A stretch of DNA of 64,000 bases, from NCBI GenBank assembly GCA_001799395.1, contig MGTJ01000096.1:67246-131245 (forward strand), read 5' to 3'. The stretch comes from Desulfobacterales bacterium RIFOXYA12_FULL_46_15 (GTDB lineage Bacteria > Desulfobacterota > Desulfobacteria > Desulfobacterales > Desulfobacteraceae). Shown here one piece after another: positions 46,132-54,015 of this stretch. The notes beneath the pieces are model-generated. The model was not told where the DNA came from. It was given only the letters and a program-made list of their open reading frames with translations, and did no database searches. Both the position numbers and the translations under genes were made by a program. Positions within the stretch are counted from its first letter, which is position 1; every line of letters starts with the position of its first letter.

Positions 46132-47184
46132 TCACATTTCATCAAAACCTATCCAGTCCAGAGGGTATTGCCCCCATCGGCGCACGGTTTCGGCAATTGT
46201 TAAAAGGATGTCCTCATCCACCGGGAAGGGGATCTCACCATGATTGTCCGACAAGACAAATCCTCCTCCCGGACCAGCCTGGGCAATGGCTTTCTTGATT
46301 TTGGATTCGATTTCCCCGGCAGTCCAATACCGCATATCGAGTGCGTTCAGGTTTCCGACCAAAGCCAGTCTGCCTCGGCAGGCGTCCTTTAACGCCCCCA
46401 GATCTTCCTCGGCACTGGCACTCATTGCGACAAAGCCTGCCCTGGAAATTTCGTCCACAACCGGCAAGCCCTTTCCTGAAGCCATATGAATCATTACAGA
46501 TCCTTTTATACGGGAAATAACGTTCACAGCCGTCGGCACCCCATACTGCAAAATAAGATCCCGGGACATGATTGCCGGAGAAAAAGCAGGGTCGGAATAC
46601 ATGACGGCTGCGGCCCCGGCCTCAAGTTGGGCATTGGCCCAGGCAGTACAGTATTCGGTGTTGATCCCGAGAAGACGTTCAAGCAGATCCGGACGTTCAT
46701 ATATCAAATCCAGATACGCCTCGAATCCCATCTGCATAATGGGAAGGGAGAAGGGTGAGACAATGACCCCGGCGATGGGGGTATCGCCTCCGACAATCGC
46801 CTTAAGCCCGGCTATTGCTTCCAGAACCCCCTGGAGGGCCGGATTTTTTTTAACTTCAGGCGGTTCAAGAAAAAAGATATCTTCAGGTTTTTTGATGATG
46901 GGCGGACCGGCATTGGGCGGTCCCTGATCGAAATAAATTGCTTCTCCGCCCCAGGCCAGGATCTCCAGGGCTGCAAAGGGATAGCAGCAGAGCATATCGT
47001 TGCCGAATTTTTTATGAAGCCAGACCTGTCCATCTACCACGTTCTGAGGCCTGGAAAAATACGCTTTAATCGTGAGTCCCATTTCCCTTGCCGGATGCAT
47101 GGCAGCAGAAATCACATAGGGAACCCTGTCCGGTTCCCTGTGGGAAAGGGTTTCCTGTAATCTTTGACTGGAAGTCATTCCCAT
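46132..47184 (-). CDS. Uroporphyrinogen decarboxylase-family methyltransferase
   Basis: 350 residues with the UROD/MtaA TIM-barrel pattern (QRLQETLSHREPDRVPY at the N-terminus, then LVGNLNALDMRYWTAGEIES and SDNHGEIPFPVDEDIL). In MtaA/MtbA-type enzymes a zinc is held by HxC and a later Cys; here the equivalent positions read HMA and DNHG, so the classical thiolate site is absent. The protein is probably a corrinoid-dependent methyltransferase of another subgroup, not heme-pathway HemE. It overlaps the corrinoid protein gene by 10 nt. Confidence 0.83.
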   Translation of the reverse strand: MGMTSSQRLQETLSHREPDRVPYVISAAMHPAREMGLTIKAYFSRPQNVVDGQVWLHKKFGNDMLCCYPFAALEILAWGGEAIYFDQGPPNAGPPIIKKPEDIFFLEPPEVKKNPALQGVLEAIAGLKAIVGGDTPIAGVIVSPFSLPIMQMGFEAYLDLIYERPDLLERLLGINTEYCTAWANAQLEAGAAAVMYSDPAFSPAIMSRDLILQYGVPTAVNVISRIKGSVMIHMASGKGLPVVDEISRAGFVAMSASAEEDLGALKDACRGRLALVGNLNALDMRYWTAGEIESKIKKAIAQAGPGGGFVLSDNHGEIPFPVDEDILLTIAETVRRWGQYPLDWIGFDEM

Positions 47185-47816
47185 ATCCGATTCTCCATTA
47201 AGGTGTGAATAATTCTTGCCGCTTCACCGGAATTGCGGCCCATGTAATGAGCCCCGGCTTCTTTTTGGAGCAGGGGGGCAAGACGAAAAGGAGCCCCGCC
47301 GACCACCACGACAGTCCTGCTGCCTGCCTTCTCAAGCCCTTCCACCACGTCCTTTACATGCAGTGCAGACGTCAGCATGAGACAGGAAAGAAGAAGAATA
47401 TCCACTTTGTCCTGAAGCGTTTTCTCAACCAGATCATCAGCCTTAAGGCCGTGCCCGTAATCCAGCAGATTGTATCCGGAAGAGCGAAGCGTCGATAAGA
47501 CCATGCGCTTGCCCAGGGCGTGGTAGTCCCCTATCACACCGATGGCCAGTCTTGGACGGTCATATAGAGAGGGGCCGTCAACATTAAGCAACTCTCCTAT
47601 GATTTTTTCGCAGATCCGTCCGGCCATGTAGACCTGGGAAAGCGATATACGGCCTTTCTCCCAGGCAAGACCAATAGATTCCAGGGCTGGAATCACCACA
47701 TTCTCAGCCGGGATCAGGCCGTCTCCCTGTGATGACTGGGGTTTGAGCAAGATCCTGCACCTATGTTCATCCATATGTAGAAGGGCATCTGCGAATTGTT
47801 TGGATATCTTATCCAT
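47175..47816 (-). CDS. Corrinoid (B12-binding) methyl-carrier protein
   Basis: 213 residues: an N-terminal helical cap domain (about 1-85) and a Rossmann-type cobalamin-binding domain. The B12 signature is intact: DxHxxG in GVIGDYHALG, SxL in LLLSCLML and the GG loop in VVVVGGAPFRL. It resembles MtaC/MtbC/MtmC carriers. It is the first gene of the three-gene operon with the UROD-type protein and the hybrid kinase; no substrate-specific methyltransferase (MtaB/MttB type) and no RamA reactivase lie nearby. Confidence 0.9.
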   Translation of the reverse strand: MDKISKQFADALLHMDEHRCRILLKPQSSQGDGLIPAENVVIPALESIGLAWEKGRISLSQVYMAGRICEKIIGELLNVDGPSLYDRPRLAIGVIGDYHALGKRMVLSTLRSSGYNLLDYGHGLKADDLVEKTLQDKVDILLLSCLMLTSALHVKDVVEGLEKAGSRTVVVVGGAPFRLAPLLQKEAGAHYMGRNSGEAARIIHTLMENRIWE

Positions 47817-47926
47817 GCGAGTTACTATTTTCCCCCGAAGAAACGACTAAAGACATGCTTAGTGCGTTGATACTAACTATTGAATTGTGTATTTTTTGTC
47901 AAGCTTATTTTAAAGTTGTCAGGCTA

Positions 47927-49795
47927 TCAGCACGCGACTTGTGTCAGATCAATGGTCAAGGCATAGACGCCCTGCTCCATTTTTGCCTGGACCGGGAAAG
48001 GACCGTTTTCAAAAACTTTAAGCATGGCCCGGTTTGAGGCCAGGACATCAGCGGTTAACCCAACGGCACCTCTTTCTTTTGCAAGTTTTGCCAGCATCTG
48101 GTAGAGGTAGGTGGCAATGCCGCATCCCTGGTAGGCTTCATCCACGACAAAGGCAATGTCCACAAAGGGTTTATTCCTGTGCCGGGCGAATCTGGCTTCG
48201 GCAATCAGGGTCTGCTGGCCGGGTTCGCCGGTGAAGGCCACGATGGAGAGGACGTCCCGGTAATCCACATTCACGTATTCCTGCATTTTTTCATGGGGCA
48301 TGGTTTTAATGGGGCTGAAATACCGGTAATAGATGGCTTTGTCGGAAAAACGGTAGAAAAGCCGTCTCATCTGGTCCTCATCAGAGGGTTTGATGGCTCT
48401 GAACCGGACATTGAGATTGTTTTTAAAGGTGTGCCGGGTTTCAATTTCAGAAGGATAGAAATGGGCGCTGTCAGCCAGGAAAATCTGGTCTTTGTATAGA
48501 ATATTGATTTTTTTAGCACCTTCCAACAGAAGGGGCCGGTCTTCGGGGTAGGCGATTTCGATGAGGGCCTGGGCCCTTTCCCTCAAAGTCCTGCCCCTCA
48601 AATGGGCAATACCCTGTTCCGTGACCACAAGATCAATGGATTCGGGAATGCTTAAGAGATCGGGCTGATCTTCCACTGATACCCGGATATTGGGTTTTCC
48701 ATCCCGGTTGCGGCTGGGAAGGGCAACCATAGTATACCCGCCCTGGGAAATCTCGGCACCATTGAAAAAATCGGCCATCTGACCCGGTCCTGCCGTGACA
48801 TTGGCAGTGCTGTTGTGCAGCACCACACGGCTGGACAGGTCCACCCTCCGGACCGGAAGAATGAATACAAACCTGTGATTCCGCCCGATTTCCATGGGGG
48901 TGAAGACCTTGTCAATGCTCTGGAATTCAACCATGGGGTTTTTGTCCAGAAACTGCATCAGTTCTTTGGTGCCACAGGCATAAGCTGCCAGGGATCTTCC
49001 CCGGAAAAGCCCTTTTCGCCTGTTGGTGACGGCCCCGCTTTTTACGAGGTCCATGACAGCATCGGTAAAAAAAGGACTGTGAATACCCAGATCTTTTTTG
49101 TGGAAGAGGTATCTGGGAAGGGCCTCAAAAATCGGGCCAAAGGTAAATGCAAGACAGGACCCATCCTCTATGACCGATGCGATATTGGCGGCCAGTTTGT
49201 CAAAGACCGGGTCTACGGGAAATCTGGGGAAATAAAAAGGCGGGTTTGCGGATTCAATGACCATGTCAAAATCATCAAAGGGAACAAAGGTATCCCCAAT
49301 GGTAAACGGGGTATCAGGGTTGATTTCTCCCACCACAAGGCTTGCCTGTTCCATGGCCCTTCTGGCCACATCAACACCTACGCCCAGGCTGCAATACCCG
49401 GCCTGGTTGGGTGGGGTAATCTGGATAAAGGCGATATCAATGGGGATATGACCGTCTTTCATGAGCTGGGGGATGGCTGAAAACCGGGACGGTACCAGAT
49501 CCACCTGCCCTGCGGCAATGGCTTCAGCAGACACCCATCCTGAAAAAAAGGTCTTCAGGCGGTACCGTTTGGATTGAAGGGCTTTATAGGAGATGGCATC
49601 CCCGAAGCTGACAAGCTGGATCAGGGTCAGGTCCTGGAGGCCGGGGCCTTTCTCATTCATGAGGCAGTTGACCAGGGTCCTGGGTTCGGCCGCGCCCGTA
49701 CCGATAAAGATATTCATGCCAGGCTCGATTTTGGCTAAAACATCTGCCGGGGAAACCAGCTTTTTTTTCCATGGGGGTATTTTTTTTAGAAACAT
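47927..49795 (-). CDS. Acetyl-CoA hydrolase/transferase fused to GNAT acetyltransferase
   Basis: 622 residues. The N-terminal two-thirds (about 1-430) is a CoA-transferase of the acetyl-CoA hydrolase/4-hydroxybutyrate CoA-transferase family (GTGAAEPRTLVNCL, VTEQGIAHLRGRTLRERA). The C-terminal third (about 465-615) is a GNAT domain with AcCoA-binding loop VDEAYQGCGIATYLYQML. The fusion is known in sulfate-reducing deltaproteobacteria. The transferase moves CoA between short-chain acids; the GNAT part may acetylate a protein or act as a regulator. A TPR-YcaO gene lies immediately upstream. Confidence 0.89.
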   Translation of the reverse strand: MFLKKIPPWKKKLVSPADVLAKIEPGMNIFIGTGAAEPRTLVNCLMNEKGPGLQDLTLIQLVSFGDAISYKALQSKRYRLKTFFSGWVSAEAIAAGQVDLVPSRFSAIPQLMKDGHIPIDIAFIQITPPNQAGYCSLGVGVDVARRAMEQASLVVGEINPDTPFTIGDTFVPFDDFDMVIESANPPFYFPRFPVDPVFDKLAANIASVIEDGSCLAFTFGPIFEALPRYLFHKKDLGIHSPFFTDAVMDLVKSGAVTNRRKGLFRGRSLAAYACGTKELMQFLDKNPMVEFQSIDKVFTPMEIGRNHRFVFILPVRRVDLSSRVVLHNSTANVTAGPGQMADFFNGAEISQGGYTMVALPSRNRDGKPNIRVSVEDQPDLLSIPESIDLVVTEQGIAHLRGRTLRERAQALIEIAYPEDRPLLLEGAKKINILYKDQIFLADSAHFYPSEIETRHTFKNNLNVRFRAIKPSDEDQMRRLFYRFSDKAIYYRYFSPIKTMPHEKMQEYVNVDYRDVLSIVAFTGEPGQQTLIAEARFARHRNKPFVDIAFVVDEAYQGCGIATYLYQMLAKLAKERGAVGLTADVLASNRAMLKVFENGPFPVQAKMEQGVYALTIDLTQVAC

Positions 49796-49800
49796 GGGGT

Positions 49801-51531
49801 TTAGGGGCTCTTCAGTGTTTCAATATTATTCCTGGCAAATTCAATGTCAGGGTCAATTTCAAGGGCCATTTCATAATACTGGACAGCCAGCTTTTTGTCC
49901 CCCAGTTCCCTGTAGCAGGACCCGATATTGGCATAATCAAGGGCAAGGGAAGGGTCGATTTCCAGGGCGTTTTCAAAACAGGCCATGGCAGCTTGATAGT
50001 CTTTCTGCATAAAATGGGAAAAGCCCATGGTATTAAACATATCCGGCCGCTGGGGGTCGATTTCAAGACCATGCTTGCAGGTTTCAACAGCTTTTTCATA
50101 TTGCCGGAGGTCTTTCTGGCAGGCCCCCATATGGGAATAGATATCTGGCAGGTTCATCCGGACAGGATCTCTTTTCAGAGCGGTTTCAAATTCTTTTAAG
50201 GCATTTTCCAGGTTTTCCATAGCAACGTGCATGAGCCCCCTGTAAAAGCTGGTGTAGTATTGTCCGGGCAGGGCTTTTTCCAGGGCGGAAAGTTTTCGCA
50301 GAGCCGGTGCCGGATCATAATTTTCCGTGATGAGTCTTGCCGCAAACATGCCCACGCCGGCAGAGGCTGCTCTTTCCCTGAAATGGGCACCGGGGATGAC
50401 TGCATAAAAGGCCGGGATGCCAAGATCGGCATGTTTCGTGTTGATGGCCAGAATCTCGTATCCCCTTTTTTCAAGAACCTCTATCAGGTTTTCAACCTCG
50501 GTTTTGATATTCCTGCTGGAAAGGTCCGGCAGATCTTTTATGGAGACCATTTTTTCAGGATGGGTGATGAATCTTGCATCCTCTATGTGCGTGAATTTGG
50601 GCAGGCCGCTGGCTACATAATTGGAGCCGGTATTAAAATCTCCTGCAAGCTGGGCTGTTTCGGTCAATGCCCGGCTCATGGCCTTTTCCGGGTCAGGGGA
50701 GGTTCCGGCAGTCCAGACGATTTCACTCATGGAAGGAAAAGTGGACGGGTCATAAGCCAGAACCCCGACCGTGGGGACGCCCGTGTCAAGGGAAAAATCC
50801 GAAGCATAGACTTCTATACCGTTTTTTTTATATTTTCCCAGCATTTCAATGACCAGGGGATCGGTAAAAGAATCAAGACGGATGCCCGGAACCTTTATCC
50901 GGCCATGGCTGACAAGGGAGGAGGTATGACGCTCCACCAGCTCACAGATACCCTGGCTCAACGCTTCTTCCGTACAGTTCCCGGCACTGGGGCCGTTGAA
51001 TTCATTGATCATGTAAAACCAGTTGAACGGGATCAAAACTTCTTTTTTCCGGGTGAGATTATACCCCATGGTCCACTTTAAAGGGAGGTCATCAAACACG
51101 GGTTTGACCTTAAAAGCATCGGTTTCATTGTCATGCACGGATTTAATGATCTGATCAAAGGGCAGTGCCTTGTCTCCGAGCTGTCTTGGTGTTGAATAAA
51201 AAAAGTTTTTTTCATTTTTGACAAAGGAAAAAAAACTGAACCGCTCGGCCAGCTCCATGACGGCGCTGGCTTCGGACTGGGCCGGGGTTCCGCCTTTACC
51301 CATCTGTTTTTTTGTGCCGATCACATCAATGGCATCCATGCCGCATTCACTGAAAAACACGGGGATATCCAGCCTTCCCTTATCAATCCGCCTTGTCCGG
51401 CTCAGGATATCAAGATTCAGCCGGGCGGTTTTTTCTTTGAATGCAGCCACGGTGTCTTCCGGGGATATAATCTTGTCCTGGTCATAGGTATAGCCTTTAA
51501 AGGCATCCTTTAATTCAACGGTATAGGTCAT
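49801..51531 (-). CDS. YcaO-domain protein with C-terminal TPR repeats
   Basis: 576 residues. The YcaO domain (about 40-390) has the ATP/Mg ligand motifs SEASAVMELAERFSF, TEEALSQGICELVERH and ALTETAQLAGDF. About four TPR repeats follow (about 420-570; for example ALKEFETALKRDPVRMNLPD). YcaO enzymes activate amide backbones to form azolines, thioamides or amidines. No precursor peptide, E1-like or TfuA partner is visible beside it, so the substrate may be a protein bound by the TPR part. A gap of only 5 bp separates it from the CoA-transferase gene. Confidence 0.88.
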   Translation of the reverse strand: MTYTVELKDAFKGYTYDQDKIISPEDTVAAFKEKTARLNLDILSRTRRIDKGRLDIPVFFSECGMDAIDVIGTKKQMGKGGTPAQSEASAVMELAERFSFFSFVKNEKNFFYSTPRQLGDKALPFDQIIKSVHDNETDAFKVKPVFDDLPLKWTMGYNLTRKKEVLIPFNWFYMINEFNGPSAGNCTEEALSQGICELVERHTSSLVSHGRIKVPGIRLDSFTDPLVIEMLGKYKKNGIEVYASDFSLDTGVPTVGVLAYDPSTFPSMSEIVWTAGTSPDPEKAMSRALTETAQLAGDFNTGSNYVASGLPKFTHIEDARFITHPEKMVSIKDLPDLSSRNIKTEVENLIEVLEKRGYEILAINTKHADLGIPAFYAVIPGAHFRERAASAGVGMFAARLITENYDPAPALRKLSALEKALPGQYYTSFYRGLMHVAMENLENALKEFETALKRDPVRMNLPDIYSHMGACQKDLRQYEKAVETCKHGLEIDPQRPDMFNTMGFSHFMQKDYQAAMACFENALEIDPSLALDYANIGSCYRELGDKKLAVQYYEMALEIDPDIEFARNNIETLKSP

Positions 51532-51582
51532 TCATCTTCCTTGAGATTATGTTCGTTCCGTGTTTAAGACAACCCTTTTTTC

Positions 51583-52017
51583 CTAAAGGCCGACTGGTTC
51601 AATGGGATCACCGACCCGGATGGTTCCGCCTTTCAGAATTCTAGCAAATACACCTTCCTTTGGCATAATGCAATCCCCTGTCCGGTAAAATATGGCACAT
51701 TTCTGATGGCATTCCTTTCCGATCTGGGTGATTTCCACCAGGGCGTCCCGGCCGAGCCTGAAAACCTTGCCGATGGGTTCGTTTTTCCAGTCAACCCCGG
51801 TTGTTGCAACATTCTCGGCAAAATCCCCGAAATTCAATTTAAATTCTTCAGAGCTTGCTTTTTCAATACTTTCCGAAGCCAGGAAGCTTAACTGGCGGTG
51901 CCAGTCCCCGGCATGGGCATCATCTTTAATACCATGGTTTTCAATGAGTTCCGCCGTTTCAACACAGTGCTTGGTGGTCCCTTTTTTTTTGCTCACGGCA
52001 ATGGATACTATTTTCAT
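51583..52017 (-). CDS. MOSC-domain protein
   Basis: 144 residues, a single MOSC domain: VSKKKGTTKH at the start, GIKDDAHAGDWHRQLSFLA, FAENVATTGVDW and the conserved Cys in GKECHQKCAIFY. Stand-alone MOSC proteins are predicted sulfur carriers for molybdenum-cofactor or other metal-sulfur chemistry. It is upstream of the YcaO gene on the same strand with a 51 bp gap; a functional link through sulfur transfer is conceivable but unproven. Confidence 0.88.
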   Translation of the reverse strand: MKIVSIAVSKKKGTTKHCVETAELIENHGIKDDAHAGDWHRQLSFLASESIEKASSEEFKLNFGDFAENVATTGVDWKNEPIGKVFRLGRDALVEITQIGKECHQKCAIFYRTGDCIMPKEGVFARILKGGTIRVGDPIEPVGL

Positions 52018-52145
52018 AAATTTTATTCTCCTATGCTACATTGTGATATTCCTTATACCACAAAAGAGTAGCCTTCTGTCAATACCAAACCGGATGGAGT
52101 TGCCAAGAGGACCTGTAATTATGCGTGTCAGGGAGATGAAATTGG

Positions 52146-52454
52146 CTATTGCAAAATCAACAGGGTCATTATCACGGCAATAAAAGCGATCCACGCAGAA
52201 AATGCTGCGATTTCCGCCTTTTTCAGCCGGAACGGTTTCTTTGCCTGATCAATTGCCAAATCAATCCGGCTGAAAAGCTCTTTGGAAATTTCCTGCCGGA
52301 TAAAACCGGATCGGATGTTTTTTTCAAGGCAGGTATCTGCCAAATATAAGTTTTTACAGGCATCACAGGTTTTGAGGTGAAAGAGAGTATCAGGGGTTTC
52401 ATTAAAAAAAATATCCCTTGTAACGAGCCAGTACTGAAATTCATTACAATTCAT
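52146..52454 (-). CDS. Membrane-anchored anti-sigma factor (zinc-finger type)
   Basis: 102 residues. The N-terminal half carries a HxxxCxxC zinc-binding motif (HLKTCDACK), as in ZAS-type anti-sigma factors, and the C-terminus is one membrane helix (AAFSAWIAFIAVIMTLLIL). It starts four bases after the ECF sigma gene and would hold that sigma factor at the membrane. It has almost no periplasmic part, so the signal is more likely cytoplasmic, such as redox or metal effects on the zinc site. Confidence 0.8.
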   Translation of the reverse strand: MNCNEFQYWLVTRDIFFNETPDTLFHLKTCDACKNLYLADTCLEKNIRSGFIRQEISKELFSRIDLAIDQAKKPFRLKKAEIAAFSAWIAFIAVIMTLLILQ

Positions 52455-52458
52455 TTAT

Positions 52459-53031
52459 TTATGCTGGTATCAGTGGTTTTTTAAAGTTCAGGGTCATTTT
52501 TGGATTCATCTGTTTTAATAAACTAATCTTGAGGCCTTCCCTGGCCCGTGTAAGCCGGGACATGACCGTTCCTATGGGAATATCAAGAGAATCTGCAATG
52601 TCTTTGTACAGCATCTCGTCAATATAATATAAGGTCAGAATTTCTTTATATTTTACAGGCAGTTTGTCCATGGCATGCTGAACCGCCTGTTTGCCGTCTG
52701 CCGAAAAAAGCCGGGTGTCGGCATTATCATCGGATATACTGCTCTCCAGGAATTCGATATAATCCGTTTCATTCAGTTTCTGCATGCTTTTTCGCTTATG
52801 ATAAGTTTTTAAAAAATTGTTTCTTAATATCTTCAGCAGCCAGGGTTTGCATTTTGATTTCTCCCTTAATTGATGGAAATTCTTAAAGGCCATCAAATAT
52901 GTTTCCTGGACGATATCTTCAGCATCGAATACATTGCCGCAGTACCTCAAGGCCACATTATACATCAATTTCATATGGGGATAAGCAAGCTGTTTAAACT
53001 CATCCTTTGAAGTATTTTTTTTGAATATCAT
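52459..53031 (-). CDS. ECF-family RNA polymerase sigma factor
   Basis: 190 residues with sigma region 2 (about 10-95; DAEDIVQETYLMAFKNF, KPWLLKILRNNFLKTYHKR) and region 4 (about 115-175; ILTLYYIDEMLYKDIADSLD then IPIGTVMSRLTRAREGL). Complete ECF layout. The partner anti-sigma gene follows at once. A 24 bp palindrome lies about 120 bp upstream. No adjacent target operon stands out; the Ysc84 gene is upstream but separated by a terminator. Confidence 0.93.
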   Translation of the reverse strand: MIFKKNTSKDEFKQLAYPHMKLMYNVALRYCGNVFDAEDIVQETYLMAFKNFHQLREKSKCKPWLLKILRNNFLKTYHKRKSMQKLNETDYIEFLESSISDDNADTRLFSADGKQAVQHAMDKLPVKYKEILTLYYIDEMLYKDIADSLDIPIGTVMSRLTRAREGLKISLLKQMNPKMTLNFKKPLIPA

Positions 53032-53153
53032 GTAACCATTTCCTGACCCTGCCTCCTTCGCATATATTAATCAGGTTATGGATCAATTCAATTGCCTCTC
53101 TGTATTTATACTTTTAAAATCTTTGAATTGATGACGGGAATTCGTTCTCTTTT

Positions 53154-53177
53154 ATTCCAAATCAATTGTTTTGGAAT
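53154..53177. promoter_or_regulatory. 24 bp near-perfect palindrome upstream of the ECF sigma gene
   Basis: ATTCCAAA (53154-53161) and TTTGGAAT (53170-53177) are exact reverse complements; the central TCAATTGT is also palindromic except for its outer bases, so 22 of 24 positions are symmetrical. It sits between the Ysc84 terminator and the sigma gene. It may be an operator; no factor is known. Confidence 0.5.
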
Positions 53178-53214
53178 TCTTTTGATATCTGTCTGGCAGA
53201 TGGCTTATTTCCAG

Positions 53215-53263
53215 AATAAAAACCGCCCCTTATCCTGAATGGAAATTAACGGACAGGGGCGGT
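53215..53263 (-). terminator. Rho-independent terminator of the Ysc84 gene
   Basis: Read on the minus strand, ACCGCCCCT (53263-53255) pairs exactly with AGGGGCGGT (53230-53222), followed by TTTTTATT. A strong GC-rich stem with T-run, 14 bp after the gene stop. Confidence 0.8.
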
Positions 53264-53276
53264 GAAATTGGATAGA

Positions 53277-53855
53277 TCAGTTTATCGGAGAAAATGAGAA
53301 TCTTTGCCCGCCGATAGACACTTCATACATCAGGCCGCCAATAGTGTGGACAAAAACAGCCATTCCTTTTGTATAATTTGTCTCTGCCTGGGCTCCGGTG
53401 GCAGGCCCGAGACCCGCGCCTGCCGTATTGCCCTGGGTTCCTGCCTGGGCCTGGGCGCTAAGCGTAACGACAACCGCAGAAAGCGAGCCGTCAAACTCAA
53501 ACCCTTCGCTTGTAAACTCGTCATAGGCACGCTTGTCCTGAAAAAAAATGATTTCACGGAATGCTTGCCCCCCCAGTTGAAACCCGATATTGACTTTAAA
53601 CAGGGTGGCAGTGCCTGTAATATCTCCCTGCCTGTAAACCCGGCCTGCGCCATAGGCGCCGCCAAGGATGATGCCTCCTTTTCCAACAGTGGGAAAGACG
53701 GCATAGCCATAGGCCTCATTGAAAAACGGCTTTACTGCATCGGATTTGATGAAAATATCGATGGTATCCGTATAATTATCTGCCCTTGCAGGGGATAATG
53801 AAAATACTGAAAGAATTACCAAAACCAGGATCAGATTTGTTTTAAAAAACCTCAT
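53277..53855 (-). CDS. Secreted Ysc84/lipid-binding domain protein
   Basis: 192 residues from ATG 53855; AAAGGAGG lies seven bases before it and the signal peptide starts there (MRFFKTNLILVLVILSVFSL), so the ORF-track start at 53897 is rejected. The mature part has the Ysc84 domain pattern: YGYAVFPTVGKGGIILGGAYGAGRVY and a C-terminal GLMYEVSIGGQRFSF. The family (SH3YL1/Ysc84-like) binds membrane lipids in eukaryotes; its bacterial role is not established. Single-gene unit with its own terminator. Confidence 0.87.
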   Translation of the reverse strand: MRFFKTNLILVLVILSVFSLSPARADNYTDTIDIFIKSDAVKPFFNEAYGYAVFPTVGKGGIILGGAYGAGRVYRQGDITGTATLFKVNIGFQLGGQAFREIIFFQDKRAYDEFTSEGFEFDGSLSAVVVTLSAQAQAGTQGNTAGAGLGPATGAQAETNYTKGMAVFVHTIGGLMYEVSIGGQRFSFSPIN

Positions 53856-54015
53856 AACCGGCCTCCTTTGAGGGTTAATATCATGTAGCGGTTTCATATT
53901 TATCAGCCTTTGCTTTTTTATTCCAGAGGTTTCGATGCTTTTAATTTAAAAATTTGATTTGAAAAATAGATTCCGGTATCATGGGAAAAAAGGATAAGCT
54001 TTAAGTCCACCCACT

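Noticed and set aside
46132-47184. HemE (uroporphyrinogen decarboxylase of heme synthesis)
   Set aside because: The gene overlaps a corrinoid-protein gene and the sequence follows the MtaA-type pattern, not the HemE N-terminal signature.
48815-49480. 221-residue plus-strand ORF
   Set aside because: Antisense to the CoA-transferase domain; no protein-like motif.
50227-51081. 284-residue plus-strand ORF
   Set aside because: Antisense to the YcaO domain; G/R/F-rich composition typical of shadow frames.
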